Assembly: GCA_016296185.1 (NCBI GenBank)
Contig: JAEDJT010000036.1
Location: 1 to 14,521, forward strand
DNA length: 14,521 bases
Direction: 5' to 3'
Source of the DNA: Bacilli bacterium
GTDB taxonomy: Bacteria; Bacillota_I; Bacilli_A; RF39; UBA660
How positions within the stretch are numbered: position 1 is the stretch's first letter; each line of letters begins with the position of its first letter. Below the pieces are notes generated by a model, which did no database searches, was not told the origin of the DNA, and saw only the letters and a list, made by a program, of their open reading frames with translations. The position numbers and the translations under genes are program-made. This document shows positions 7,832-14,490 of this stretch, in pieces.

Positions 7832-8415
7832 TTAAATATTTTTCTCTTTTCTTGTTTTTTATTTTTTTCTCTTGAATGATACATTTCATTTACTATTTTT
7901 TCAATATTATCATAATCTAAGATTGGTAAATAATCTTTTTCATAATTACCTTTATATTCTTTTATAGTACATGGATCTTCACTTATTATTTCTGGCATTT
8001 TTATATTTTTATGATGAATAATAGTCATTGAGAATACATCTTCTATTGGAGTAGCTTTCACTCTATTAACGCCCATTCTTTTTAAGTAATCTACTATATT
8101 AAATACGTTTTCTAATATTAGTTCTGGATAAGTTATTTCAAAGCTATTATCTAGTATTTTTATTATATTTTTAAATAAGTCTTCTTTATCAATTTCTTTT
8201 CTTACTGTTAAAGATATTTTGATACCTGTATTATGATCATAGTAAATAGAAGGATTAATATCACATAAGTAAATATATTCTAATTCTCTAAATAAGTCAC
8301 ATAGTATATGATAGTTTTTTCTAGTAATAATAAAATCTATAACATATTTTTTGTCTGTTATATTAAAACCTATTTGATAATTATGTTCACTACAATATTT
8401 AATAAGTTCTTCCAT
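7819..8415 (-). CDS. hypothetical protein, middle gene of three-gene operon
   Basis: I do not recognise this 198-residue protein. It shows no signal peptide or membrane helix. Alternating hydrophobic strands and helices suggest a compact alpha/beta fold, and the last 20 residues form a basic, Lys/Arg-rich helix ending in KWIQ. A central stretch with two adjacent histidines (MTIIHHKN) and a nearby DPC could be catalytic or metal-related, but that is speculation. The start is strongly supported by an AAGGAG ribosome site 8 bases before the ATG. The gene starts 17 bases after the stop of the upstream gene and runs into the start of the DUF3419-like gene, so the three are probably co-translated and functionally linked. 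Confidence 0.8.
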   Translation of the reverse strand: MEELIKYCSEHNYQIGFNITDKKYVIDFIITRKNYHILCDLFRELEYIYLCDINPSIYYDHNTGIKISLTVRKEIDKEDLFKNIIKILDNSFEITYPELILENVFNIVDYLKRMGVNRVKATPIEDVFSMTIIHHKNIKMPEIISEDPCTIKEYKGNYEKDYLPILDYDNIEKIVNEMYHSREKNKKQEKRKIFKWIQ

Positions 8416-8432
8416 TATACTTACTCCTTCTA

Positions 8433-8897
8433 TTATCTTTTTAATCTCTCTTTAGCTAATTTAAAGTCTATTACTTTGTTTTTTACTGTTTTTTCCATAA
8501 AATGATTTATTGTGTTTGGATATTCTGGATTTTCTTCTATATATTTTATAAAGGTTTCTTCTTTTACTTCTCTAACTTCTATAAAACATGGTTGTTTAGT
8601 TTTTACTTCTTTTTGTGATGATATTTCTTTGTATTTATTTAATTCTTTTACAACTAAAAGATATTCTGGATATGATTCTTTTTTATATTCTTCTTTTATT
8701 AATCTTTTAACTTTAGAATATTCCATTTTATCTTGTAATGACATATCTTCATCTATAGGACCGTTATATATTAACCATATTCTTTTTTCTTCTAGTTCTT
8801 TTATTTTTTTACTTCTTGTACAAATAGATCTTTGTAATTCTTCATTATTAAAGAATATTCCTCTATCTAAAGTTGGTATCATGTAATATTTTCTCAT
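8433..8897 (-). CDS. hypothetical protein, first gene of three-gene operon
   Basis: I do not recognise this 154-residue protein. It is strongly charged (many Lys and Glu), mostly helical and has no membrane segment. It opens with MRKYYMIPTLDRG and has a central acidic/basic helical region suited to coiled-coil or protein contacts. The chosen ATG at 8897 has an unusual GGGGG ribosome site 9 bases upstream; an internal in-frame ATG at 8882 has no better site. It heads the operon after the yitT terminator and is followed, 17 bases after its stop, by the 198-residue gene. Base composition matches its neighbours, with no sign of recent transfer. Confidence 0.75.
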   Translation of the reverse strand: MRKYYMIPTLDRGIFFNNEELQRSICTRSKKIKELEEKRIWLIYNGPIDEDMSLQDKMEYSKVKRLIKEEYKKESYPEYLLVVKELNKYKEISSQKEVKTKQPCFIEVREVKEETFIKYIEENPEYPNTINHFMEKTVKNKVIDFKLAKERLKR

Positions 8898-8906
8898 ATG
8901 GCAATT

Positions 8907-8911
8907 CCCCC
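8907..8911 (-). promoter_or_regulatory. unusual GGGGG ribosome-binding site
   Basis: On the minus strand GGGGGA lies 9 bases upstream of the ATG at 8897. It can pair with the pyrimidine-rich end of 16S rRNA, partly by G-U pairs. A run of five Gs stands out in a window this poor in GC, and no other ribosome site is present here. Confidence 0.5.
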
Positions 8912-8941
8912 AAGTTCATATATATTAACACTAAATCAAAT

Positions 8942-8979
8942 AAAAAAAAAGAATTTCTGTTTTTTAGAAATTCTTTTTT
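8942..8979 (-). terminator. Rho-independent terminator of the yitT gene
   Basis: A perfect 14-bp stem (8945-8958 with 8966-8979) has a 7-base loop and is followed on the minus strand by a T run. The first arm overlaps the TAA stop at 8978-8980. Confidence 0.9.
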
Positions 8980-9850
8980 ATTCAAATTTTTTTTCAAATT
9001 CTCCTTTAATTCCCACGCCTTCACTTTTTATCATAAATGAATGGTCATCAAAGTTTTTCATAAATCTTTCTAATTTTATTAATTCGTATTTAGTTAATGC
9101 TGTATATATAATATATGTTTTTGAATCGTCATAGCCACCTTTTGCATCCCAATATGTGAAATCTCTATTTAATTCGTTCTTTATAAAATCATTTATTATT
9201 TTAGGATTTTTCTTGCAAAATATAAATGCTGTTGAACATATATTTTGTTCATGCATTTTATCAATCATTAATGAATCTACAGCTGAATATATTATGGAAT
9301 ATATCATTGTTTCTTTTCCATACATAATACCAGCAATAATATATATAATTATATTTACTATTAAGCCTAATTTACCTACAGATAAATGATTATTCTTTTT
9401 AGCTAAAGCTAAACCTATAATATCTGTTCCTCCGGTAGATGAACCACATGATAAAATCATACCTATACCTATTCCACCAAGCATACCACCTATTATAACA
9501 TTAACTATTATGTCATCTATTATTAATTTAGTTGGTATTATTGATAACATTATTGTTTGAATTGTTACTGCAAATATTGTTTTTACAAAAAATTGTTTGC
9601 TTATATATTTATATGCAATATAGAATAAAGGAATATTCATTAAATAATATAATATTCCACTAAAATCAAAATTTGTTTCTATATTAAATAGATCTACAGT
9701 TATACTTCTTATTAACTGTGCTAATCCTAATACTCCTCCTGTATATAAATTATTTGGTACTATAAATATATTTATAGCAAAACAAAATAGGAATGATCCT
9801 ATTAATACCTTTATTACATCTTCTAATTTCCAATTAAATAATTGTTTCAT
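8978..9850 (-). CDS. YitT family membrane protein (DUF161 plus DUF2179)
   Basis: YitT-family proteins are multi-pass membrane proteins of Bacillota, possibly transporters, with no firm substrate. This 290-residue copy is full length. About five hydrophobic helices fill residues 13-195, with the conserved glycine-rich segment ending in SSTGGTD at about 137-143. The cytoplasmic C-terminal DUF2179 domain (about 205-285) shows the expected pattern: an F-x-Y-WDAKGGY turn, a YT-L-KYEL strand-helix, and a closing GVGIKGEF. The ATG start has a good AAGGGTG ribosome site. It lies about 60 bases after ftsW, with its own promoter and a strong terminator, so it is probably a single-gene unit next to the cell-wall genes rather than part of them. 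Confidence 0.93.
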   Translation of the reverse strand: MKQLFNWKLEDVIKVLIGSFLFCFAINIFIVPNNLYTGGVLGLAQLIRSITVDLFNIETNFDFSGILYYLMNIPLFYIAYKYISKQFFVKTIFAVTIQTIMLSIIPTKLIIDDIIVNVIIGGMLGGIGIGMILSCGSSTGGTDIIGLALAKKNNHLSVGKLGLIVNIIIYIIAGIMYGKETMIYSIIYSAVDSLMIDKMHEQNICSTAFIFCKKNPKIINDFIKNELNRDFTYWDAKGGYDDSKTYIIYTALTKYELIKLERFMKNFDDHSFMIKSEGVGIKGEFEKKFE

Positions 9851-9880
9851 TTTACTTCACCCTTTTTTTACAGTATTATG

Positions 9881-9908
9881 ATTATAACACTTTAAAAGTA
9901 AAAGTAAA
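9881..9908 (-). promoter_or_regulatory. promoter of yitT with extended -10
   Basis: The minus strand carries TGTTATAAT (TATAAT at 9881-9886), preceded at 16 bases by TTTACT (9903-9908), four of six matches to the -35 consensus. It lies about 30 bases before the ATG. A 15-base imperfect palindrome at 9873-9887 overlaps the -10. Confidence 0.6.
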
Positions 9909-9911
9909 TAC

Positions 9912-10988
9912 TTATTCCTTACTAATATTTAAAATAATACTTACACTTATAATACTTACTAATAATGATGATCCACCATAACTAATAAATGGTAATGTAA
10001 CTCCTGTAGTTGGTATTAAACCTGTTACTACAGATAGATTTAATATCGTTTGTAATATTAGACCAAATGATAGTCCAAATGATAAGTATTTTTTAAATAA
10101 ATCTCTTTGTTTTAATGATACTTTTATTGAATTATAAAATAATATTATATATAGAATTATTACTGATAATGAGCCGATAAAACCTAATTCTTCTGATAAT
10201 ATACTAAATATAAAATCTGTTTGAGGTTCTGGTAGGTAGAAGTTTTTTTGAATAGATTTATTAAATCCTGTACCTAATAATCCTGATGGTGCGATTGCAT
10301 ATAAACTTTGTATAATTTGAAAACCACTTCCTAATGGATCACTCCATGGATTTAAATATGATACTATTCTTGCCATTCTATATGGTGCTATAAGAATAAG
10401 TATTGTTATTCCAATTAATCCTGTTATACCTATTGTTATAAACAGGGTTAATTTTGGTCCTGATATAAATATCATTACTATTAAAGTTAATACTATAACC
10501 ATTGCTGAACCAAAATCTGGTTCTAACATTATTAGTAGAAATGATAATAATATGATAATGAATAATGGTAATAATCCTTTTTTTACATCTTTTATATATT
10601 TATTATTTCTACTTAAATATTTTGATGTATATATTATTAATGATAGTTTTGTAAATTCACTAGGTTGAATACCTAATGGTCCTATTCCGAACCAGCTACG
10701 TGAACCATTTCTTATTTTTCCTATACCTGGTATTAATACTAATATTAATAAAATAAAACTTATTAATAGCAATTTATTTGAATATTTATATAAATCATTA
10801 ATATCAATTTTTAAAATAAATATAAGTAATAATATACCTAATGTTGCAAATATAAATTGTGATTTTATAAATTTATATGGATTATTGTATTTATATAATG
10901 CCCATACATTACTAGATGAATAAATCATTATTAATCCGATTAATATTAATAATATAAGTGATAATAGTATTCTTTTATTTATTTTCAT
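9912..10988 (-). CDS. ftsW: FtsW/RodA-type SEDS peptidoglycan glycosyltransferase
   Basis: SEDS proteins polymerise lipid II into glycan strands at the membrane, working with a class B PBP. This 358-residue, roughly ten-helix protein carries the family landmarks: GSRSWFGIGPLGIQPSEF at residues 95-112, EPDFGSA at 156-162, a DP-GSGFQIIQSLYAI segment at 217-232, LPEPQTDFIF at 252-261 containing the presumed catalytic aspartate D258, and TGVTLPFISYGGSS at 328-341. The Gly-Ile-Gln-Pro-Ser-Glu and LPFISYGGSS forms, and the neighbouring mraY and PBP, favour FtsW (division) over RodA (elongation), though sequence alone does not settle this. The ribosome site AGGTGA lies 5 bases before the ATG. It follows the dacA terminator, and no clear terminator was found after it. 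Confidence 0.92.
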   Translation of the reverse strand: MKINKRILLSLILLILIGLIMIYSSSNVWALYKYNNPYKFIKSQFIFATLGILLLIFILKIDINDLYKYSNKLLLISFILLILVLIPGIGKIRNGSRSWFGIGPLGIQPSEFTKLSLIIYTSKYLSRNNKYIKDVKKGLLPLFIIILLSFLLIMLEPDFGSAMVIVLTLIVMIFISGPKLTLFITIGITGLIGITILILIAPYRMARIVSYLNPWSDPLGSGFQIIQSLYAIAPSGLLGTGFNKSIQKNFYLPEPQTDFIFSILSEELGFIGSLSVIILYIILFYNSIKVSLKQRDLFKKYLSFGLSFGLILQTILNLSVVTGLIPTTGVTLPFISYGGSSLLVSIISVSIILNISKE

Positions 10989-11015
10989 ATAATCACCTAT
11001 ATAATTTTATTTAAT

Positions 11016-11048
11016 AAAAAAAATAATATGATAGCCATATTATTTTTT
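11016..11048 (-). terminator. Rho-independent terminator of dacA
   Basis: A perfect 13-bp stem (11018-11030 with 11036-11048) encloses a 5-base loop and is followed by T residues on the minus strand. The dacA TAA stop (11040-11042) lies inside the first arm. Confidence 0.88.
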
Positions 11049-12254
11049 AAATTTATGTTTTGGTTTTCTTGATAATAGATTTGAACATAATAATACTAAT
11101 ATTAAGAATGTTAATCCAATAAGTACTAATACTATTATTTTAGATGGTTCTTGATAACTGAATATTTCATCTTTTAGATATACTCCATATGTATCGACTA
11201 CTTGACCATTAATTAAGATATCTACATATCCTAAGTTGTCTCCTACTTTATTTTTTGGAGTAATAACATTTACTATGTGGTAGTCATAATCTAATGTTTG
11301 GAATTCTTCATCACTTACCATTAAATTAATATCTTTATCTACTGTAACAACATATTCACTTATTGTACTATCTTCAACTTCTATTTTTTTTAGAACAGTT
11401 CCTTTTGATAATAATGTTCTTCTTGAATAATGATGTTGTGCTATGTAATCATATATTTTATATGTATCTAATACATGTGTTGTTAGTTTTTGATTTTCAG
11501 CACATTTCATTACTATTGCCATATATGGTGTTCCATTTATTGTAGCTGTTGATGCTAATAATAGACCTGCTTCTGGTGTATATCCTGATTTATTTCCAGT
11601 TAATAAACTTGAGTCTAAACCATGATATGTTGCAAATGATGCTGTGTAATTTACAACAGGTAATCCATTTGATAATGTATATTGATTTGTACCAAATACT
11701 TTTTTGAATGTTTCATTTTGTAGTGCAGCTTTTAATAATATAGAAAATTCTCTTGGTGTAGAAACATTGTTATCATCTCCACCATATGAATCTTCGAAAT
11801 GTGTATGTTTTAATTCTAATTTAGCTGCTTCTTCGTTCATCATATTTTTAAAATTTTCTTTTGAACCACCAACATGTAATGCTAATGCTTGTGCAGCATC
11901 TGCTCCACTTACTAAATTAAGAGCATATAATAAATCTAAATAAGATACTCTATCTCCAACTTCTAATCCTGCACATGTAAATCCCCATAACGCTGCTAAA
12001 TCGTCTTCAGTTATTGTTATTTTTTCATTTAAATTTTCAACATGATCTAAAACTGTATATGCTGTCATTACTTTTGTTAATGAAGCTAGTATTTCTACTT
12101 TATCTAAGTTCTTTTCATAAATAATATCATCTGTTTGTAAGTTTACTACTACTACAGCATCAGCTGTTACTCCAACTTCATCTGGAAGTGGTGATGCACT
12201 AACGATAGGTATTAATAAAATAAATGATAAAATTGTAAAAATAATCTTTTTCAT
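11040..12254 (-). CDS. dacA: D-alanyl-D-alanine carboxypeptidase (DacA/PBP5-like, peptidase S11)
   Basis: This enzyme removes the terminal D-Ala from peptidoglycan pentapeptides outside the membrane, limiting cross-linking. The 404-residue protein has a signal peptide (about residues 1-20, ending VSAS), an S11 catalytic domain and a C-terminal beta domain. A membrane helix at about 370-392 with a basic tail anchors it, instead of the amphipathic helix seen in some relatives. Catalytic SxxK is present as SLTK (S58). The second motif is SGA rather than the more usual SGN (residues 116-118), and the third is KSG rather than KTG (222-224). ATG at 12254 is preferred over GTG at 12263, because the GGGAAG ribosome site is correctly spaced only for the ATG. 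It sits between mraY and ftsW, has an extended -10, and ends in its own terminator. Confidence 0.92.
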   Translation of the reverse strand: MKKIIFTILSFILLIPIVSASPLPDEVGVTADAVVVVNLQTDDIIYEKNLDKVEILASLTKVMTAYTVLDHVENLNEKITITEDDLAALWGFTCAGLEVGDRVSYLDLLYALNLVSGADAAQALALHVGGSKENFKNMMNEEAAKLELKHTHFEDSYGGDDNNVSTPREFSILLKAALQNETFKKVFGTNQYTLSNGLPVVNYTASFATYHGLDSSLLTGNKSGYTPEAGLLLASTATINGTPYMAIVMKCAENQKLTTHVLDTYKIYDYIAQHHYSRRTLLSKGTVLKKIEVEDSTISEYVVTVDKDINLMVSDEEFQTLDYDYHIVNVITPKNKVGDNLGYVDILINGQVVDTYGVYLKDEIFSYQEPSKIIVLVLIGLTFLILVLLCSNLLSRKPKHKFKK

Positions 12255-12285
12255 ATACTTCACTTCCCTATCTTTGACTTTATCT

Positions 12286-12294
12286 ATTTTACCA
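12286..12294 (-). promoter_or_regulatory. extended -10 promoter of dacA
   Basis: The minus strand reads TGGTAAAAT between the mraY terminator and the dacA ATG at 12254. It matches TGn plus five of six bases of TATAAT. The upstream region is T-rich with no clear -35. Confidence 0.45.
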
Positions 12295-12305
12295 TAAAAT
12301 TGACA

Positions 12306-12328
12306 TTAAAAAAAGCACTTTTGTGCTT
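12306..12328 (-). terminator. Rho-independent terminator of mraY
   Basis: A 6-bp GC-containing stem (AAGCAC, 12313-12318 with 12323-12328) has a 4-base loop and is followed on the minus strand by seven Ts. The stem begins in the mraY TAA stop at 12327-12329. Confidence 0.85.
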
Positions 12329-13319
12329 ATAACCATATACCATATGTGATAGCAGCCATTGCTAATAATAGTCCTACTACATAGAACCATCTAACAATAT
12401 CTTGTTCTTCCCAACCACATTGTTCAAAATGATGATGAATTGGAGCCATCTTAAATACTTTTCTATGGAATTTAATAATTGCTATCATTTGAATTAGTGA
12501 AGATAATGTTTCAATAACGAATACTCCACCAACTATTGCTAATGATAATTCATGTTTTGTTAATATTGCTATTGCAGCAAGAGCTCCACCTAATGCTAAT
12601 GATCCAGTGTCTCCCATAAATACTTTGGCAGGATGTCCATTAAATACTAAGAATCCCATTAATGATCCAATAAGGACAAAACAGAATATACCAACTTCTT
12701 GATAGCCTTCCATCCATCTTGCATTCCAAGCTAATAATCCATATGCTAAGAAAGCAATTATACATAATCCTCCACATAGACCATCTAAACCATCAGTAAT
12801 ATTAACTGCATTAGATGTTCCTACTAATAAGAATAAAATGAATATTCCGTATAACCATTTTAAATTTAAATCTATTCCTAAAGATGTGATTTCTAATGTT
12901 GGTGATCCACCATTAGTTATATAAATATAAAAGAATACTAATGCTATTACTGATTGACATAGTAACTTAAATAATATAGTTAATCCTTTATTATTACGGA
13001 ATCTTATTTTTTGATAGTCATCTAAGAATCCTAATAGTCCATATGCTAAGAATACTATTAGAACTATTAACAAGTTATAAGATATATCTATACTACCTTT
13101 TAGTTTTAATAATAATAAAGTAGCAAATGTAGGTAATATAAATATTAATCCACCAAGTGTAGGTGTTCCGTTTTTAGCTTGATGTCTTTCACCTATTGTT
13201 TCGCTTACTGTTTGTTTTAATTTTAATTTTTTTAACATTGGTATTAATATTAATCCAGCTATAATTGATAAAATAAATCCTAACATCATAGCCATAGCTG
13301 CTTTCGCTAAAATAAGCAT
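12327..13319 (-). CDS. mraY: phospho-N-acetylmuramoyl-pentapeptide transferase MraY
   Basis: MraY transfers phospho-MurNAc-pentapeptide from its UDP carrier to undecaprenyl phosphate, making lipid I on the inner face of the membrane. This 330-residue, roughly ten-helix protein is full length and has every family signature: GERHQAKNGTPTLGG (43-57), LDDYQK with D100 and D101 (99-104), NAVNITDGLDG with D176 (170-180), FMGDTGS with D237 (234-240), and the triple-histidine APIHHHFE (292-299). The start is supported by an AAAGAGGTG ribosome site 5 bases upstream. It follows the PBP fragment by 84 bases, as expected in a division and cell-wall cluster, and ends in its own terminator. The usual next gene, murD, is replaced here by dacA. 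Confidence 0.98.
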   Translation of the reverse strand: MLILAKAAMAMMLGFILSIIAGLILIPMLKKLKLKQTVSETIGERHQAKNGTPTLGGLIFILPTFATLLLLKLKGSIDISYNLLIVLIVFLAYGLLGFLDDYQKIRFRNNKGLTILFKLLCQSVIALVFFYIYITNGGSPTLEITSLGIDLNLKWLYGIFILFLLVGTSNAVNITDGLDGLCGGLCIIAFLAYGLLAWNARWMEGYQEVGIFCFVLIGSLMGFLVFNGHPAKVFMGDTGSLALGGALAAIAILTKHELSLAIVGGVFVIETLSSLIQMIAIIKFHRKVFKMAPIHHHFEQCGWEEQDIVRWFYVVGLLLAMAAITYGIWL

Positions 13320-13341
13320 AGAAACACCTCTTTCTATCTAA

Positions 13342-13347
13342 ATTATA
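13342..13347 (-). promoter_or_regulatory. -10 element of a possible mraY promoter
   Basis: TATAAT on the minus strand lies about 22 bases before the mraY ATG, in the only 84-base gap between the PBP fragment and mraY. The -35 region (near TTAAGT at 17-18 bases) is poor, so this may be a weak internal promoter. Confidence 0.4.
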
Positions 13348-13403
13348 CTACATTTTGTTATTTTAACTTAAAACATTATTCTAAATTTACATTTCTTATA
13401 CAA

Positions 13404-14444
13404 TTAATTTAACATTACTTTTAATATACTATTTTCTTTTACATATATATTGGGTTGTGGTTCTTGATATATTATTTTTTCTCCTTCACCACTATATTCA
13501 AAATTAAATCCTGTAGTTATTTTTTTTGCTTCTTTAATTGTTTTACCTATAAGATCTGGTGTTTTTATATATTTTGTATCTAACCATGTATATATTCTTT
13601 CTTTTGGTTCAGTTGATTGTGGTACTTCATCTATATTTATTATTGATTTCATTATATTTTTAGCTATTGGAGCTGCAATAGTTCCTCCATATTGTGTTAT
13701 TCCTTTAGCGTTATCAACTGCAACATATACTACATATTCTGGTTTATCTGCAGGAAAAAAACCTATAAAAGACGTTATGTAATTGTTAGACATATATGCT
13801 CCATCTTTTACTTTTTGTGCTGTTCCTGTTTTGCCTCCTACTCGATAGTTTTCTATAAAAGCATTTTTACCTGTTCCTTCACTAACTACTGATTCTAATG
13901 TTTCTCTTACTAATTTTGATGTTTCTTCACTAATAGTTTTTCTCACTTCTACTTTATTATTCTCTAATATTATATTATTTGTTTCTGGTTCTGTAATATA
14001 TTTTAGAACATATGGTTTATATAATGTTCCACCATTAATAGCTGCTGATACTCCTGTTACTTGTTGTATTGGTGTTACTGAAATTCCTTGCCCAAAACTT
14101 ATCGTTGCTTGTTCTACAGGTCCTATTTTATCTTTTTTAAACATTATACCTGTTGCTTCTCCATTTAAATCTATTCCTGTTTTTTGTGTAAAACCAAATT
14201 TTTCTACATATTCATATAATTTATCTGTTCCTAATTTTTGACCCATTATTACGAATCCTGGATTGCATGAATTTTGTACTACTTGTAAATATGATTCACT
14301 ACCATGTCCTCCTGCTTTCCAACATTTTATTCTGGCACTTGCTACTTTTATCGAACCTGTATCATAGTAATAGTCCTCAAATAGATTTATTTTCTTTTCT
14401 TCTAACGCTGCTGATAAAGTTAATATTTTAAACGTACCTACCAT
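13404..14444 (-). CDS. 5'-truncated class B penicillin-binding protein (SpoVD/FtsI type) with PASTA domain; probable pseudogene or assembly junction
   Basis: Class B PBPs cross-link peptidoglycan at the outer membrane face. Only the C-terminal half is here, about 346 residues against 600-700 in the family; the membrane anchor and dimerisation domain are absent. Recognisable sequence begins at GTFKILTLSAALEE (from about 14438), where relatives have PGSTFK, so the catalytic serine of SxxK is missing. The rest of the transpeptidase domain is intact: SCN at 14262-14270 and KTGTA starting at 13832. One PASTA domain starts near 13565 and runs to the end. A longer in-frame start at 14504 would translate a terminator hairpin, so it is not credible; the ATG at 14444 has no ribosome site. 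Removing one G at 14437-14438 would restore a Gly-Ser-Thr-Phe-Lys reading. The gene is next to mraY, as in normal division clusters. As it stands, it cannot be a working transpeptidase. Confidence 0.75.
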   Translation of the reverse strand: MVGTFKILTLSAALEEKKINLFEDYYYDTGSIKVASARIKCWKAGGHGSESYLQVVQNSCNPGFVIMGQKLGTDKLYEYVEKFGFTQKTGIDLNGEATGIMFKKDKIGPVEQATISFGQGISVTPIQQVTGVSAAINGGTLYKPYVLKYITEPETNNIILENNKVEVRKTISEETSKLVRETLESVVSEGTGKNAFIENYRVGGKTGTAQKVKDGAYMSNNYITSFIGFFPADKPEYVVYVAVDNAKGITQYGGTIAAPIAKNIMKSIINIDEVPQSTEPKERIYTWLDTKYIKTPDLIGKTIKEAKKITTGFNFEYSGEGEKIIYQEPQPNIYVKENSILKVMLN

Positions 14445-14461
14445 TTTGTGACAAGATAAAT

Positions 14462-14490
14462 AAAAAAGGAATATATTTATTATATTCCTT
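14462..14490 (-). terminator. Rho-independent terminator upstream of the PBP fragment
   Basis: A perfect 10-bp stem, AAGGAATATA (14481-14490) with its complement at 14466-14475, has a 5-base loop and is followed on the minus strand by six Ts. The first arm begins in the stop codon of the partial upstream frame. Confidence 0.85.

Noticed and set aside
8512..8886. Open frame of 124 residues on the plus strand
   Set aside because: It is antisense to the 154-residue gene, is low-complexity (Ser, Phe, Leu, Ile), and has no ribosome site or promoter. The other plus-strand open frames have the same problems.
9888..9915. Short hairpin (AAGTA/TACTT) after ftsW as a terminator
   Set aside because: The stem is only five weak pairs with a 2-base loop and no T run, far below the quality of the other terminators here.
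12255..12263. GTG start at 12263 for DacA
   Set aside because: The GGGAAG ribosome site is only two or three bases from this GTG but properly spaced for the ATG at 12254.
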